A stretch of DNA of 64,000 nt from Faecalimonas sp045630205 (GTDB taxonomy: Bacteria > Bacillota > Clostridia > Lachnospirales > Lachnospiraceae). Position numbers and translations under genes: made by a program. Position 1 is the first letter of the stretch, and each line of letters starts with the position of its first letter. The stretch is taken from contig JAZQSP010000070.1 in the NCBI GenBank assembly GCA_045630205.1, positions 1 through 64,000 of the forward strand, in the 5' to 3' direction. The notes under the pieces are model-generated. The model did not search any database and had not been told where the DNA came from. It saw only the letters and a program-made list of their open reading frames with translations. Below are positions 27,520 to 37,208 of the stretch, one piece after another.

Positions 27520-27554
27520 ACAACACAATTTGTAATTTAAGGAGAAATGTATAT

Positions 27555-27716
27555 ATGAAAGCAACAGGTATTGTACGCCGTATAGACGACCTCGGCCGTG
27601 TGGTTATCCCGAAAGAAATCCGCAGAACCCTCCGCATTCGTGAGGGCGACCCTTCAGAAATACATACGGACCAAAAGGTCGGGAGTTCGAATCTTCTCGC
27701 CCACGTCAAGAAATAA
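27555..27716 (+). pseudogene. spoVT: spoVT, first ~39 codons, fused to a tRNA 3' half
   Basis: MKATGIVRRIDDLGRVVIPK and the following residues to GDPSEIHTD match the AbrB-like DNA-binding domain at the start of SpoVT, a sporulation regulator normally ~180 residues. After codon ~39 the frame continues only through tRNA sequence (QKVGSSNLLAHVKK) to a stop at 27716. The C-terminal GAF domain is missing. In Bacillus spoVT lies next to mfd, as it roughly does here. A short AbrB-like protein could still be made, but its regulatory domain is lost. Whether a full copy exists elsewhere is unknown. Confidence 0.75.
27668..27705 (+). tRNA. tRNA 3'-half remnant (T arm and acceptor strand)
   Basis: GGACC, then a variable loop AAAAGGTC, a T arm with GGGAG-TTCGAAT-CTTCT, and an acceptor-like CGCCCAC followed by G. 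The 5' half is absent. Phage and island integrases use exactly this part of tRNA genes as attachment sites, so this is probably a crossover scar. A terminator follows, as after a tRNA gene. Confidence 0.6.
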
Positions 27717-27748
27717 AAGCACTTAGAGAAATCTCGAGGTGCTTTTTT
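27716..27748 (+). terminator. Intrinsic terminator after the spoVT/tRNA scar
   Basis: AAAGCACTTAGAGA paired with TCTCGAGGTGCTTT, then T run. Confidence 0.75.
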
Positions 27749-27928
27749 AGTGTGTTTGACTAACATTTGACGAACAGAGACTCAAAAAATTGACTTTCTT
27801 TCTCATTTTTGATATCATTAATCAGATACCCCAACATATCAAGAGATATTAATCCAAAGAAGAGCGCGGATATAGCGTCAACCAATATTTGACGAAAATA
27901 CTGATTGACGATTTGAAGGAGAAGAAAA

Positions 27929-30166
27929 ATGGCAAATAACCCAAGTGAAACAAAAACAGAAAATATATTTCGTGATTTTTATGGTGCAACTACTTTTATA
28001 GAAAAATCTGCAATTCCTGCTGAATATGGATTTAAGAGTAAAAAAGGAACGGACTACAAGGGATATCCGGATTTTTTCATGGATAGAGGTTTATATGCCA
28101 TAATTGTGGAAGCCAAAGCTCTCCTTCATGAAAAAGCGCAGGAAGAAGTGCAATATTATTTATTGAATAATAAATTAAGAAATAAAAAAGATTTGATTGG
28201 AATTGCTGTTTCAGGCCAAACAAAAGGCAGTTTGAAAATTACTTATTATTGTTTGTTAAAAAATCAAAAAGAAATAATCAAATTGGAACTAAGCAAGTTG
28301 GTCAAAATTGAAAATATTGAAAAAAGCTATTTAAACAAGAAAAATGGAGATCAAATAACCGATGCTGAATTAAATACAATTTTGATAGGGTTAAATCAAA
28401 CTTTTCACGACAATAATGTTCGTGATACGGAAAGAAGTTTGCTTTTCTCAGGTATAATGATTGCACTCAAGAACCTAAATTTTAGGAGTACTTATAAGAG
28501 TATACAAGCGCCTTCTGATGAAGAAAGAGACAGCGTAGGAATCAATCTTTTAGATGCGCATTATATGAATGCTGCAATCCTAAACGCAGTAGAAATTGAA
28601 TTAAAAGGGAAAATCAATAATTTATCGAAGGAATTTTCATGGAAAGATAGATTTTCTTTTGTTAAGACGATAGATATTCCGCTTTTAAAATATATAGAAA
28701 TCATTGAAACTGTTGAATCAAAGATTTATATGCCATTTCTCAGCGATGAAAAATTGGATATATTAGGAAGGGCGTATAAGACGTTTCTCAAACGTGCCGG
28801 TAAAGTAGATAATAAAAATATTATCTTAACACCTGACCATGTGAAAAATTTAATGGTAAAGTTAGCACGTCTTTCTCCTAATGATGTGGTTTTAGATACA
28901 TGCACAGGCTCCGGCGGTTTTTTGATGCAAGCTATGGAAACCATGATAAATCAATGCAAAGGTGATAAAGAACAAATTAAAAGTATTACCGAAAAACAAT
29001 TGATTGGTTTTGAAATAGATCCTGTTTTATATTCATTAGCATGTACAAATATGTATCTGCATGGCGTTGAACGCACGAACATGTTTTATAGAAGTAGTTT
29101 GCTTGACATGTCTGTCAAACAAGACAAGTTAGTGTTTGATGAAATAAGAAAATTAAAACCAACAAAGGTTATCATTAATCCACCTTACGAAAAAGGAAAT
29201 CCTATCAAATTTACGAAACAAGCGCTTGAGTTTTTGGAGCCTAATGGCACGTTGATTACAATTATGCCAAATCCTACATTGTTATCAAATGTAGGCAAAT
29301 TAACAGACGATATATTAAAAATTGCAAAATTGGACTTTGTAATAAAAATGCCTGTCGCAATTTTTAAGGAGCAAGATAGGACTGTATATACATCTATTTT
29401 TGGCTTTACGAAAACTCCTCACAGGAAAGAGGATGAAGTCGTTTTTTACGAATTAAAAGACGATGGTTTGGTATCTGTTCAGCATAAAGGACGCCTTGAT
29501 AAACATAATAAATGGGGTAAAGTTGAAGAAGAGATATGTGATTACGTATTAAACAAAAAAGAAAAATCCGGAATCTGTGAGAAAAGACGCATTTATGTAG
29601 GAGACAAAATAGTTTTAGCCGGTGTAAAAAAGCAAACATTAGATTTGCCTAATTTGGTAAAATTCTCTGATATCTTTGTGACAAGTAATTTTGGAACATT
29701 GCAAAGCGAAGATAACAATCCTGAAGGTCAGTATGATTTTATTACAGCGGCAGAAAAGTGGAAGAAACATGACTCATATTCACATGAAAAGGAAGCAATC
29801 ATTTATGCAGTAGGAGCAGAAGGTTCCCTGGGTAGAGCACATTATGTTAATGGGAAATTTATTGCCAGTACCTTGTGTTTGATTTTAACTCCTAAAAATC
29901 CGCAGAAGTATCCTGTCGATTTGGAATTCTACTCTTATTATTTAATGGCTATACGCGAAAAAATAGTTAGTGCTCTGCGAAACGGTACGTCTAAATTAAC
30001 TATTAAGCCAGAAGAATTAGATGATTACCCAATTGAATATTTTGACATGACCGAACAAAGAATAAAAAAAGATGAAATTATTCAACGAATGAAGGAAGTT
30101 AGAAAGTTAGAAGAAAAACTGAAACAAGCAGAAAATAATGTTTATAGCGATGTGTCTAAAATGTAA
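27929..30166 (+). CDS. Single-chain restriction-modification enzyme (type IIG-like: nuclease, N6-adenine methylase, specificity)
   Basis: 745 residues in three parts. N-terminal PD-(D/E)xK-type nuclease segment: Y46-P-D48 and E61-A-K63. Central N6-adenine methyltransferase: LDTCTGSGGFLM (~320-331, SAM site) and N417-PPY420. C-terminal target-recognition region resembling a type I HsdS half (from FSDIFVTSNFG on, ending in coiled coil). One protein would thus cut and methylate. No separate hsdR or hsdS lies nearby. It follows the tRNA scar directly, a common place for imported defence genes. Cutting activity is inferred from motifs only. Confidence 0.82.
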   Translation: MANNPSETKTENIFRDFYGATTFIEKSAIPAEYGFKSKKGTDYKGYPDFFMDRGLYAIIVEAKALLHEKAQEEVQYYLLNNKLRNKKDLIGIAVSGQTKGSLKITYYCLLKNQKEIIKLELSKLVKIENIEKSYLNKKNGDQITDAELNTILIGLNQTFHDNNVRDTERSLLFSGIMIALKNLNFRSTYKSIQAPSDEERDSVGINLLDAHYMNAAILNAVEIELKGKINNLSKEFSWKDRFSFVKTIDIPLLKYIEIIETVESKIYMPFLSDEKLDILGRAYKTFLKRAGKVDNKNIILTPDHVKNLMVKLARLSPNDVVLDTCTGSGGFLMQAMETMINQCKGDKEQIKSITEKQLIGFEIDPVLYSLACTNMYLHGVERTNMFYRSSLLDMSVKQDKLVFDEIRKLKPTKVIINPPYEKGNPIKFTKQALEFLEPNGTLITIMPNPTLLSNVGKLTDDILKIAKLDFVIKMPVAIFKEQDRTVYTSIFGFTKTPHRKEDEVVFYELKDDGLVSVQHKGRLDKHNKWGKVEEEICDYVLNKKEKSGICEKRRIYVGDKIVLAGVKKQTLDLPNLVKFSDIFVTSNFGTLQSEDNNPEGQYDFITAAEKWKKHDSYSHEKEAIIYAVGAEGSLGRAHYVNGKFIASTLCLILTPKNPQKYPVDLEFYSYYLMAIREKIVSALRNGTSKLTIKPEELDDYPIEYFDMTEQRIKKDEIIQRMKEVRKLEEKLKQAENNVYSDVSKM

Positions 30167-30197
30167 TTTTGCTAGTAAGTGATATGGGGGTAACGAG

Positions 30198-31214
30198 ATG
30201 AAATACATTTCCTTTGCAATACCATGCTATAATTCGGAAGAATACATGGAGAAAGCAATTGAGTCAATCTTAAAAGGTGGAGAGGATGTTGAGATTATCA
30301 TTGTAAATGATGGCTCGAAGGACAGAACCTCTGAGATTGCAAAACGTTACGAAAGAGAATATCCAACGATTGTAAAGGCTATAGATAAAGAGAATGGTGG
30401 ACATGGCGATGCGGTAAATACCGGGCTTGAACATGCCACAGGTCTGTACTTCAAGGTGGTTGACAGTGATGATTGGGTGGACGAGAAGTCCCTTAAAAAA
30501 ATTTTGGAGACGCTACACGAATTAGTCGAGAAAAAGAAGATGGTGGACATGCTGGTTTCCAACTATGTGTATGAAAAAGTTGGCGCAAAGCACAAGAAGG
30601 TCATTCACTATCAAAATGTGATGCCGGAGAATCGTATCTTGACGTGGAAGGATATGGGGCGTTTTCGCATTGGACAATACATTTTGATGCATTCGGTGAT
30701 GTACCGCACGGAACTTCTCAGAATGTGTGGATTACAGTTGCCGAAGCACACGTTCTATGTGGATAACATTTATGTATATTATCCGCTTCCGCATGTGAAG
30801 ACATTTTATTATCTGAATGTGAATTTCTATCGCTATTTTATCGGTAGAGACGGGCAGTCGGTAAATGAAAAAAATATGATTCAGCGCATTGACCAGCAGC
30901 TGTTTGTTACGAAGACGATGATTGATATGTATCAGATGAATAAGATACCGAACAAGAGACTGCGCGTGTATATGACGAATTATCTTGCAATCATGATGAC
31001 AGTTTCTTCGATTATTGCGATTCGTTCTAAGAATCCGGAGAATCTGGAGAAGAAGAAGGAACTGTGGGGATATCTCAAGGAGAAGGATGCCAAACTTTAT
31101 CTGAAGATTCGTTATGGCATTCTTGGACAGACGATGAACTTGCCGGGAAAACCGGGAAGAAAGGTATCTTCTTTGGCATATACGGTTGCGAATCGAATTT
31201 TTGGTTTTAACTAA
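30198..31214 (+). CDS. Glycosyltransferase family 2
   Basis: 338 residues. GT-A fold motifs: FAIPCYNSEEYMEKAIES at the start, IIIVNDGSKDRT, ENGGHGDAVNTGL, and the metal-binding VDSDDW. After the ~220-residue catalytic domain comes a basic helical tail without clear membrane spans. It stands alone between the restriction enzyme and rubrerythrin. Acceptor and sugar are unknown. Confidence 0.88.
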   Translation: MKYISFAIPCYNSEEYMEKAIESILKGGEDVEIIIVNDGSKDRTSEIAKRYEREYPTIVKAIDKENGGHGDAVNTGLEHATGLYFKVVDSDDWVDEKSLKKILETLHELVEKKKMVDMLVSNYVYEKVGAKHKKVIHYQNVMPENRILTWKDMGRFRIGQYILMHSVMYRTELLRMCGLQLPKHTFYVDNIYVYYPLPHVKTFYYLNVNFYRYFIGRDGQSVNEKNMIQRIDQQLFVTKTMIDMYQMNKIPNKRLRVYMTNYLAIMMTVSSIIAIRSKNPENLEKKKELWGYLKEKDAKLYLKIRYGILGQTMNLPGKPGRKVSSLAYTVANRIFGFN

Positions 31215-31267
31215 ATAAAATGGAATGAATTGGGCAATACTATTCTTTAGAAAGGTAGGGGATAGTA

Positions 31268-31876
31268 GTGAACAATCAGTTAAAAGACAGTAAAACAAAA
31301 GTAAATCTTATGAAGGCATTTGCGGGTGAAAGTCAGGCAAGAAATCGTTATACATTTGCTGCAGAGGAGGCAAGACTTCAGAAAATGTATGCGATTGCGA
31401 ATGTGTTTGAATTTACAGCCGATCAGGAGAGAGCACATGCCAAGCGTTTCTACAATCTGCTTAAGGATTTGACAGGAGAAACAATTGAGATAACAGGCGG
31501 TTATCCGGTAGATTTACAGCCGACGATTGAAGAACTTTTATGTGCCGCAAAACACAATGAATATGAAGAGGCAGATGATGTCTATCTGGCGTTTGCAGAG
31601 GTTGCAAAGCAGGAGGGTATTCTCGAAGCATCATCGGCATTTTTGCAGATTGCCAAGATTGAGAAAATACATGGCAATCGATTTGCTAAGTTAGGTGATA
31701 TGTTGAAGAACGGCATGTATTATCAGCAACCGGAAGGTGGAGAGTGGATGTGCCTCAATTGTGGACATATTCATAAAGGAATGTTGGTTCCGGAGGTTTG
31801 TCCGGTATGCAGACACGAGAAGGGATATTTTATTCCGACTGAGTTGGCGCCATACACGTCACCTGGTTTGTGGTAA
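31268..31876 (+). CDS. rbr: Rubrerythrin
   Basis: 202 residues. N-terminal ferritin-like di-iron domain (AGESQARNRYTFAAEEARL, then EVAKQEGILEAS...FLQIAKIEKIHGNRF with the Glu/His ligands) and C-terminal rubredoxin-like domain with two CxxC pairs (CLNCGH, CPVCRHEKGYF). It reduces hydrogen peroxide in anaerobes. The start is GTG 31268. Terminator directly after. Confidence 0.95.
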   Translation: MNNQLKDSKTKVNLMKAFAGESQARNRYTFAAEEARLQKMYAIANVFEFTADQERAHAKRFYNLLKDLTGETIEITGGYPVDLQPTIEELLCAAKHNEYEEADDVYLAFAEVAKQEGILEASSAFLQIAKIEKIHGNRFAKLGDMLKNGMYYQQPEGGEWMCLNCGHIHKGMLVPEVCPVCRHEKGYFIPTELAPYTSPGLW

Positions 31877-31881
31877 AAAAT

Positions 31882-31922
31882 AAGAACGATTATATCTCTG
31901 TTTGGGAGATATAGTCGTTCTT
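31882..31922. terminator. Bidirectional terminator between rubrerythrin and the DUF4317 gene
   Basis: AAGAACGATTATATCTC/GAGATATAGTCGTTCTT, 17-bp stem with one G-T pair. Confidence 0.85.
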
Positions 31923-31925
31923 GTT

Positions 31926-33059
31926 TTATTCTACAGGAACAGTGCGAACCGGTACGCCGTTTACTTCTACTTGGTCATTAATTTCGATGACAAGACATTG
32001 CTTGCCGTCAATCATTTTCGTCTCAACCAAATCGGTTCGTTCGGGATTAACTTTGATCACAATGTCCGGTGTCTGGATGCTGAATTTGCGTGTCTCGGCA
32101 ATGTTTGTCACCATGAATTCTGCCTTTTCGCCCGCGATGTGGTCGAAGTTCATATCGAAGGTTTCGATGCGTTCTTCCGTGATACCGCTGTTTGCAAGGA
32201 GACGTTTCATTTCCGGTTTGGTGAGTACCGGAGGCTCCGGAGATTCTTTTGCTTCTTCGATAATCTCATTTAAGCCTTCGTGAATATTGCGGATAATCTC
32301 ATATTCGCATTCTTCACCGAGCGTGTTCATAACAACGGAATGAAAGGTGCTTTTTTGGCTTCCTGCTGACATTGGGAAGGTACAGCCAAGCGCATTTTCA
32401 ATGAATTCCGGCTGCATATCCTCTGCCTGCTTGGTGGAGTAGAGAAGACTGTGAATGTCCGTACTCCGGTCATTGAAAGAAGGGAAGAGGAAACCTTTCA
32501 TTGGTGGTTCTATGAGCCAATCGCGTACACGGTTTTCAATGTGGTTGGTTTCCGGATTGTAGCAAAGGCCTTCTTTTGACAGATGAACCGGACAAATGCT
32601 ACAAAGAAGATATTCATATACTTCATCGGACGCATCGAACATTTCACTTCCATCGGTTGATTTTCCAGGAATATCATAAGCAACATGAATTAGGATTATG
32701 TAATAGTTCTCACCATAGTTGTAGTTCTCAATAATTTTCTGATAGAACTCTTCGATTAATGTATCATCTTGTAACTTGCTATTGCGGAGTTTTAACAAGA
32801 ACTCCTGTGTACCACCCGGAATTTCCTGTTCCAAAGGAAATTCCATGTTAATTAAATTTTTCCCAATAGTACCGGATAGGGTTTGCTTGAAAATGGTAAG
32901 GTATTTGAAGATTTCTTCCTCCGGCAATGAGAGAAATGCATCTTTTGACTGAGCAATTACCTCTTTGTTGCCATTGACATAGCAACCACTGATGCGGGTG
33001 ATGGAACAGTTTTCCGGTGTGTATTGTTTGCGGATTTCGAGTACTTCTTTTTTATGCAT
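31926..33059 (-). CDS. DUF4317 family protein
   Basis: 377 residues. It matches the pattern of a conserved clostridial family of unknown role: MHKKEVLEIRKQYTPENCSI with RISGCYVNGNKE at the start, YYIILIHVAYDIPGKSTDGS in the middle, and a C-terminal segment rich in Glu. No membrane segment. Single-gene unit, divergent from the subtilase gene across a 100-base gap. Confidence 0.75.
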   Translation of the reverse strand: MHKKEVLEIRKQYTPENCSITRISGCYVNGNKEVIAQSKDAFLSLPEEEIFKYLTIFKQTLSGTIGKNLINMEFPLEQEIPGGTQEFLLKLRNSKLQDDTLIEEFYQKIIENYNYGENYYIILIHVAYDIPGKSTDGSEMFDASDEVYEYLLCSICPVHLSKEGLCYNPETNHIENRVRDWLIEPPMKGFLFPSFNDRSTDIHSLLYSTKQAEDMQPEFIENALGCTFPMSAGSQKSTFHSVVMNTLGEECEYEIIRNIHEGLNEIIEEAKESPEPPVLTKPEMKRLLANSGITEERIETFDMNFDHIAGEKAEFMVTNIAETRKFSIQTPDIVIKVNPERTDLVETKMIDGKQCLVIEINDQVEVNGVPVRTVPVE

Positions 33060-33161
33060 AATGGTATAACCTCGTTTCTTTTGTTTGGAATTTTATATTA
33101 GCATAAAGGGGGAAGTTTTACAAATATAATAGTATCAATTCTTTTTTTATATGGAGTTATC

Positions 33162-34883
33162 ATGGCCGATCAAAAATTAGAAAACGTATTGAATCTTGCG
33201 ATAGATGCTACAGAGGAGGAACGGGACAAATCATTGGAATTGAATGTCGGTTATAATCCGATTGACAGGGAATGGGATTTGATTGTGAAGTATTCTGGTT
33301 CGCTCGACTGTGTGCGCACACTTGGTGCGCAGGTGGTGGAGATGCAAAATGAATTTGCCATCATCACAATCAGAGAAAGTTTGATTGCTGCAATGTCGGA
33401 TTGCCCTGCAGTGGAATATGTCGAGAAACCAAAGAGGCTCTTTTTCCAGATTGAGGATGGGAAAAGGGCCTCTTGTATTACACCTGTCCAAAGGCCACCG
33501 TTATCTTTGTCAGGGCGAGGTGTCTTGGTAGCGGTAATTGATTCGGGGGTTGATTATGAAAATGAAGTCTTCCGAAATGCAGATGGAACCACAAGAATTC
33601 GAAGTCTCTGGGACCAGACAATTCCCGGAAATCCGCCGGAAGGTTATGTGATAGGAACGGAATATACAAGGGAAGATATCAATGAGGCACTGCGTGCATC
33701 TACAAGGCAGGAAAGACTTCAGATTGTGCCAAGCCAGGATATCTCAGGACATGGTACGTCGGTGGCAGGAATTGCCGCGGGAAATTCGCAGGAGTATCAG
33801 GGTGTCGCTTATGAGAGCGAACTATTGATTGTGAAATTGGGAATTCCGAGAGAAGAGGGGTTTTCGAGAACAACGGAGCTCATACAAGCATTGGATTATG
33901 TAGTTCGAAAGGCGCTGGAGTATCAGATGCCGGTCGCCATAAACTTAAGCTTTGGAAATACGTATGGTCCTCACGACGGGAGCAGTTTACTGGAGCGTTT
34001 TATCGAAGACATTGCAAATACGTGGAAAAGTGTTATCTGCATTGGGACCGGAAACGAAGGCAATGCAGCAGGTCATACGTCGGGTGTGCTGGTGGATTCA
34101 GAAGAGACGGTGATTCAACTGGCAGTGCAGGAGAATTCGCCGAGCTTAAATGTACAGATATGGAAGGCATATTTTGATTTGGTGGATATATCACTGATAT
34201 CCCCATCTGGGGTGCGGATTGGGCCAATTCAGGAACAACTTGGTTCGCAGCGTTTCACAGTGGGAAATACGCAGATATTATTGTACTATGGGGAGCCAAG
34301 TCCATTTAGTATTGATCAGGAGATTTTTATTGATTTTCTTCCGCGAGATACCTATATCGACAGTGGTGTGTGGAGAATTGTGTTAACACCGAGGGACATC
34401 GTGAATGGAGAGTTTGCACTTTGGTTGCCAAGTCAGGCTGTCTTGAATCCGGGGACTGCGTTTTTATTTCCTACAGACGAACGTACACTTACGGTGCCGT
34501 CCACTTCCTATGGAACCATCGGCGTGGGAGCCTATGATTCGGCGACATTTAGCTATGCTGATTTTTCGGGAAGAGGGCCGGCTGGACCGGGGAGAAGGGC
34601 AAAACCGGACATTGTGGCTCCAGGGGTGGATATTACGGCGCCGATTCCGGGAGGCAGTTTTGAAGATTTAAGCGGAACATCATTTGCAACACCATTTGCG
34701 ACAGGCGGGGCAGCACTCTTGATGGAGTGGGGGATTGAGAGAGGAAATGATTCGTTCCTATATGGAGAGAAAGTGAAGGCATATTTCCAGAGAGGTGCAA
34801 GGCCGTTTGTGGGGATTACGCAATATCCGAATACACTGGTTGGATATGGGGCGTTGTGTGTGGAGGATAGTTTACCGGGATAA
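33162..34883 (+). CDS. S8 (subtilisin-like) peptidase of the clostridial Csp type
   Basis: 573 residues. Catalytic triad: Asp in VAVIDSGVDY, His in GHGTSVAGIAAG, Ser in SGTSFATPFATGG; oxyanion Asn in GTGNEGNAAG. There is a ~120-residue N-terminal pro-like region and a long insert between Asn and Ser, as in Csp proteases involved in spore-germination signalling or related clostridial subtilases. No signal peptide. A piece homologous to its last 30 residues lies at 56.5 kb, suggesting that a paralogue or duplicate once lay there and that the intervening 21 kb is an insertion. Confidence 0.87.
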   Translation: MADQKLENVLNLAIDATEEERDKSLELNVGYNPIDREWDLIVKYSGSLDCVRTLGAQVVEMQNEFAIITIRESLIAAMSDCPAVEYVEKPKRLFFQIEDGKRASCITPVQRPPLSLSGRGVLVAVIDSGVDYENEVFRNADGTTRIRSLWDQTIPGNPPEGYVIGTEYTREDINEALRASTRQERLQIVPSQDISGHGTSVAGIAAGNSQEYQGVAYESELLIVKLGIPREEGFSRTTELIQALDYVVRKALEYQMPVAINLSFGNTYGPHDGSSLLERFIEDIANTWKSVICIGTGNEGNAAGHTSGVLVDSEETVIQLAVQENSPSLNVQIWKAYFDLVDISLISPSGVRIGPIQEQLGSQRFTVGNTQILLYYGEPSPFSIDQEIFIDFLPRDTYIDSGVWRIVLTPRDIVNGEFALWLPSQAVLNPGTAFLFPTDERTLTVPSTSYGTIGVGAYDSATFSYADFSGRGPAGPGRRAKPDIVAPGVDITAPIPGGSFEDLSGTSFATPFATGGAALLMEWGIERGNDSFLYGEKVKAYFQRGARPFVGITQYPNTLVGYGALCVEDSLPG

Positions 34884-35060
34884 TTAGGCTAAAATAATGA
34901 GACTAAACAAATACTTTGCAAGAAAATTGCTTTAAAAAAACAAAAATAATAAATAAAAATCTCAAATAATAGGATTTCTGTTGCGTTTTGGCAAAAATGA
35001 GTATAAAATAAAAGAAAGCAAGGTACTATGTTTCATGAGATAGAAGAAAGGAAGGGGAAC

Positions 35061-35432
35061 ATGACAAAGTATATCGCTAATGTAAATATTTATTTAACAC
35101 AAATGAAAATCAAACAGACTTATGTAAGCTTGAAGACGGGCATTGATACAAAGAAGTTGTCTCGTATCTTAACAGGCGCACAGGATGTAAGTAGCACCGA
35201 TATGGAGAAGATTGCAACTGCGCTGGGGAAGAAGATAGAGTTCTTTTTGAGCGATTCGTTTTGTGTGCCACAGATAAATGAGTATGCGCCGGAAAGGGTT
35301 GCCTTCTACGCTGGGGAGCCTACAAAAAAACAGGAAGAGATGGCGAGAAAATTAATCTGTATGATGGAAAATATTGACGAAGTAATGAGTGCAGAAGGAC
35401 GTTTTTTAAACATATCTAGGGAGAGCAGATAG
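35061..35432 (+). CDS. XRE-family transcriptional regulator, first gene of a three-gene operon
   Basis: 123 residues. A Cro/CI-type helix-turn-helix occupies residues ~8-60 (KQTYVSLKTGIDTKKLSRIL). The tail is helical. ATG 35061 follows GGAAGGGG. The stop is two bases before the ImmA-like protease gene, so the three genes are co-translated. It is the likely cleavage target or partner of that protease. Confidence 0.8.
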   Translation: MTKYIANVNIYLTQMKIKQTYVSLKTGIDTKKLSRILTGAQDVSSTDMEKIATALGKKIEFFLSDSFCVPQINEYAPERVAFYAGEPTKKQEEMARKLICMMENIDEVMSAEGRFLNISRESR

Positions 35433-35434
35433 AG

Positions 35435-36238
35435 ATGAATGTGGATCGTTTGAGAAGAATAATTGAATACAGTGATAGGAATCGGGCAGAGGTTGAGGCT
35501 AAGGTGAAAAAGTTCTATTCTTCTGTAGGAATGAGTAGTGACAGTGAGATGTTGAATATTTTACAGATTTCCAGAACTTTTTTTAGAAAAAAGGGTTATC
35601 TTGTTTTTGAAATTCCTTTTGCAGATAAGGAGATAGGCGCGCTCTGTTATAACGGGGATGCTTTGGGTTATATTGTAATTAATACAACGTTACCTAAGGT
35701 GAATGTAAACTTTGCTATCTGTCATGAAATATATCATGTGTATTTTCAAGAAAATGAATTTAAGCATAAGGTGCAATTTGCAAATGATGGTTATTATGAG
35801 TATGATGAGGAGTTTGCAGCCAATTTGTTTGCGGGGATGCTGTTGATGCCGGAGACAAGTTTTAGAGTTATGTATCATAAATTTAAAACAGAGGCTGATG
35901 GAGATGAACTGGAAACCATTATTCAATTAATGAATTATTATGAGGTTCCATACATGGCTGCATTGATTCGTTGTTATGAACTTGGTTTGCCAGAGACTGC
36001 ATCTATTTCAGAGGAACTCTTGAATGTAGACAGAGATACAATCCGAGAGAAGTTTGTGAAACTCTGGTTGGACGCTAGCATCTTAGAAGCAAGCAAAAAA
36101 GACGATTATGCGAATTTGGAAAAGTTGGTTCATTGGTTTGGAGCAGAATATATGAAAGATTCTTATCTAAATCAAAGAACGGTGACTAAGGTGCTTCAAA
36201 ATATGCGAGCGCTTTACCGTGATATAAAGGGGGAGTAA
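35435..36238 (+). CDS. ImmA/IrrE-family metallopeptidase
   Basis: 267 residues. Zinc motif H97-E-I-Y-H101 followed by the third-ligand region DEEFAANLFAGMLLMP, as in ImmA/IrrE proteases that cut XRE-type repressors. The C-terminal part is helical and unassigned. It overlaps no gene but is only 2-3 bases from each neighbour. It probably inactivates the XRE regulator upstream on a signal. Confidence 0.85.
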   Translation: MNVDRLRRIIEYSDRNRAEVEAKVKKFYSSVGMSSDSEMLNILQISRTFFRKKGYLVFEIPFADKEIGALCYNGDALGYIVINTTLPKVNVNFAICHEIYHVYFQENEFKHKVQFANDGYYEYDEEFAANLFAGMLLMPETSFRVMYHKFKTEADGDELETIIQLMNYYEVPYMAALIRCYELGLPETASISEELLNVDRDTIREKFVKLWLDASILEASKKDDYANLEKLVHWFGAEYMKDSYLNQRTVTKVLQNMRALYRDIKGE

Positions 36239-36241
36239 TGT

Positions 36242-37177
36242 ATGGCAACTGTATATACAGATACTCCTCATAATTTCAGTCAGATTGATGCATTTGTTAT
36301 TACAGAGACCAAGACATTTGTGGAAGAAATTTTCCAAAAGTCAAAATGCTTTTTCTATGATGCGTGTTCCTTTAGGAGACATGCGAATTTGGGAAGTGAA
36401 GAAGTAACATGTATTTTGGAATATGTAAAAAGACAAAATGGTATGATTGTGCTTACTAGATGTATTTTGATGGAGTTGGCGTCGCACAGTGGTTTTTTGA
36501 ATCAAGAATACATACAGTATGTGAGAACTATAAACAGTTATGGCATAGATATTTTTGTTATTTATGAGGAAGATTTGTTTGAAGTGATGAATATCTGTTT
36601 TGGTACAAATGCTGTAATTAACAGTTATTTGTCATGGGCGGTACGAATGATTATGAGTCCTGTGAGTACGATTACAGATACTCTGAATCAAAATACAAAT
36701 TTGTATGATGAGATAGTCAGAAAGAATTGTGTAGAAAGTAGCAGCTTGTATAGACGGTTTTTCTCAGCCGTCAGAGAGAACAAAGAATCAGGAGACAATT
36801 TAGGTGAAGAACTGCTAGCAATATGCTTACACATTCTATCTTATATTCCGGGAGAAGACGATGGGAAGTTCTGTGTCATTACGGATGACAAAGGTGCAGC
36901 GGGGAAGATTGACACACTGTTTCGGAAAACCAACATACAGTATAGAGGCAAGAAGATTGGAATCTTAAGTACGCCAAAGCTGGTACAGATTCTGTACAAT
37001 GAAAATCTGCTTATGCATAGAGAACGTGTGGTGGCAATGCTCCAAAACGGCAGTAACGAAAATATTATTGTGTTAGGAACGCGAATCTATGATTTGCGAA
37101 GTGATGAGATAGCAATAGCGTGTGATGAACTTGCAGAGTTAATCATGACACCGAATGGAATAAATATTACTTTTTAA
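36242..37177 (+). CDS. PIN-like domain protein, third gene of the XRE/ImmA operon
   Basis: 311 residues. The pattern of acidic residues suggests a PIN-type nuclease: FFYDACSFRRH (first Asp), TRCILMELASHSG (Glu), and VITDDKGAAGK (Asp pair) around residue 220. No other domain is evident. In this setting it would be the effector, controlled by the regulator and protease upstream. The nuclease assignment is inference from motif spacing. Confidence 0.55.
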   Translation: MATVYTDTPHNFSQIDAFVITETKTFVEEIFQKSKCFFYDACSFRRHANLGSEEVTCILEYVKRQNGMIVLTRCILMELASHSGFLNQEYIQYVRTINSYGIDIFVIYEEDLFEVMNICFGTNAVINSYLSWAVRMIMSPVSTITDTLNQNTNLYDEIVRKNCVESSSLYRRFFSAVRENKESGDNLGEELLAICLHILSYIPGEDDGKFCVITDDKGAAGKIDTLFRKTNIQYRGKKIGILSTPKLVQILYNENLLMHRERVVAMLQNGSNENIIVLGTRIYDLRSDEIAIACDELAELIMTPNGINITF

Positions 37178-37208
37178 GTGGTCAAAATTGAAATTTGGCC
37201 ACTTTTTT
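37176..37208 (+). terminator. Intrinsic terminator of the XRE/ImmA/PIN operon
   Basis: AAGTGGTCAAA/TTTGGCCACTT (one G-T pair) with T6. Confidence 0.85.
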
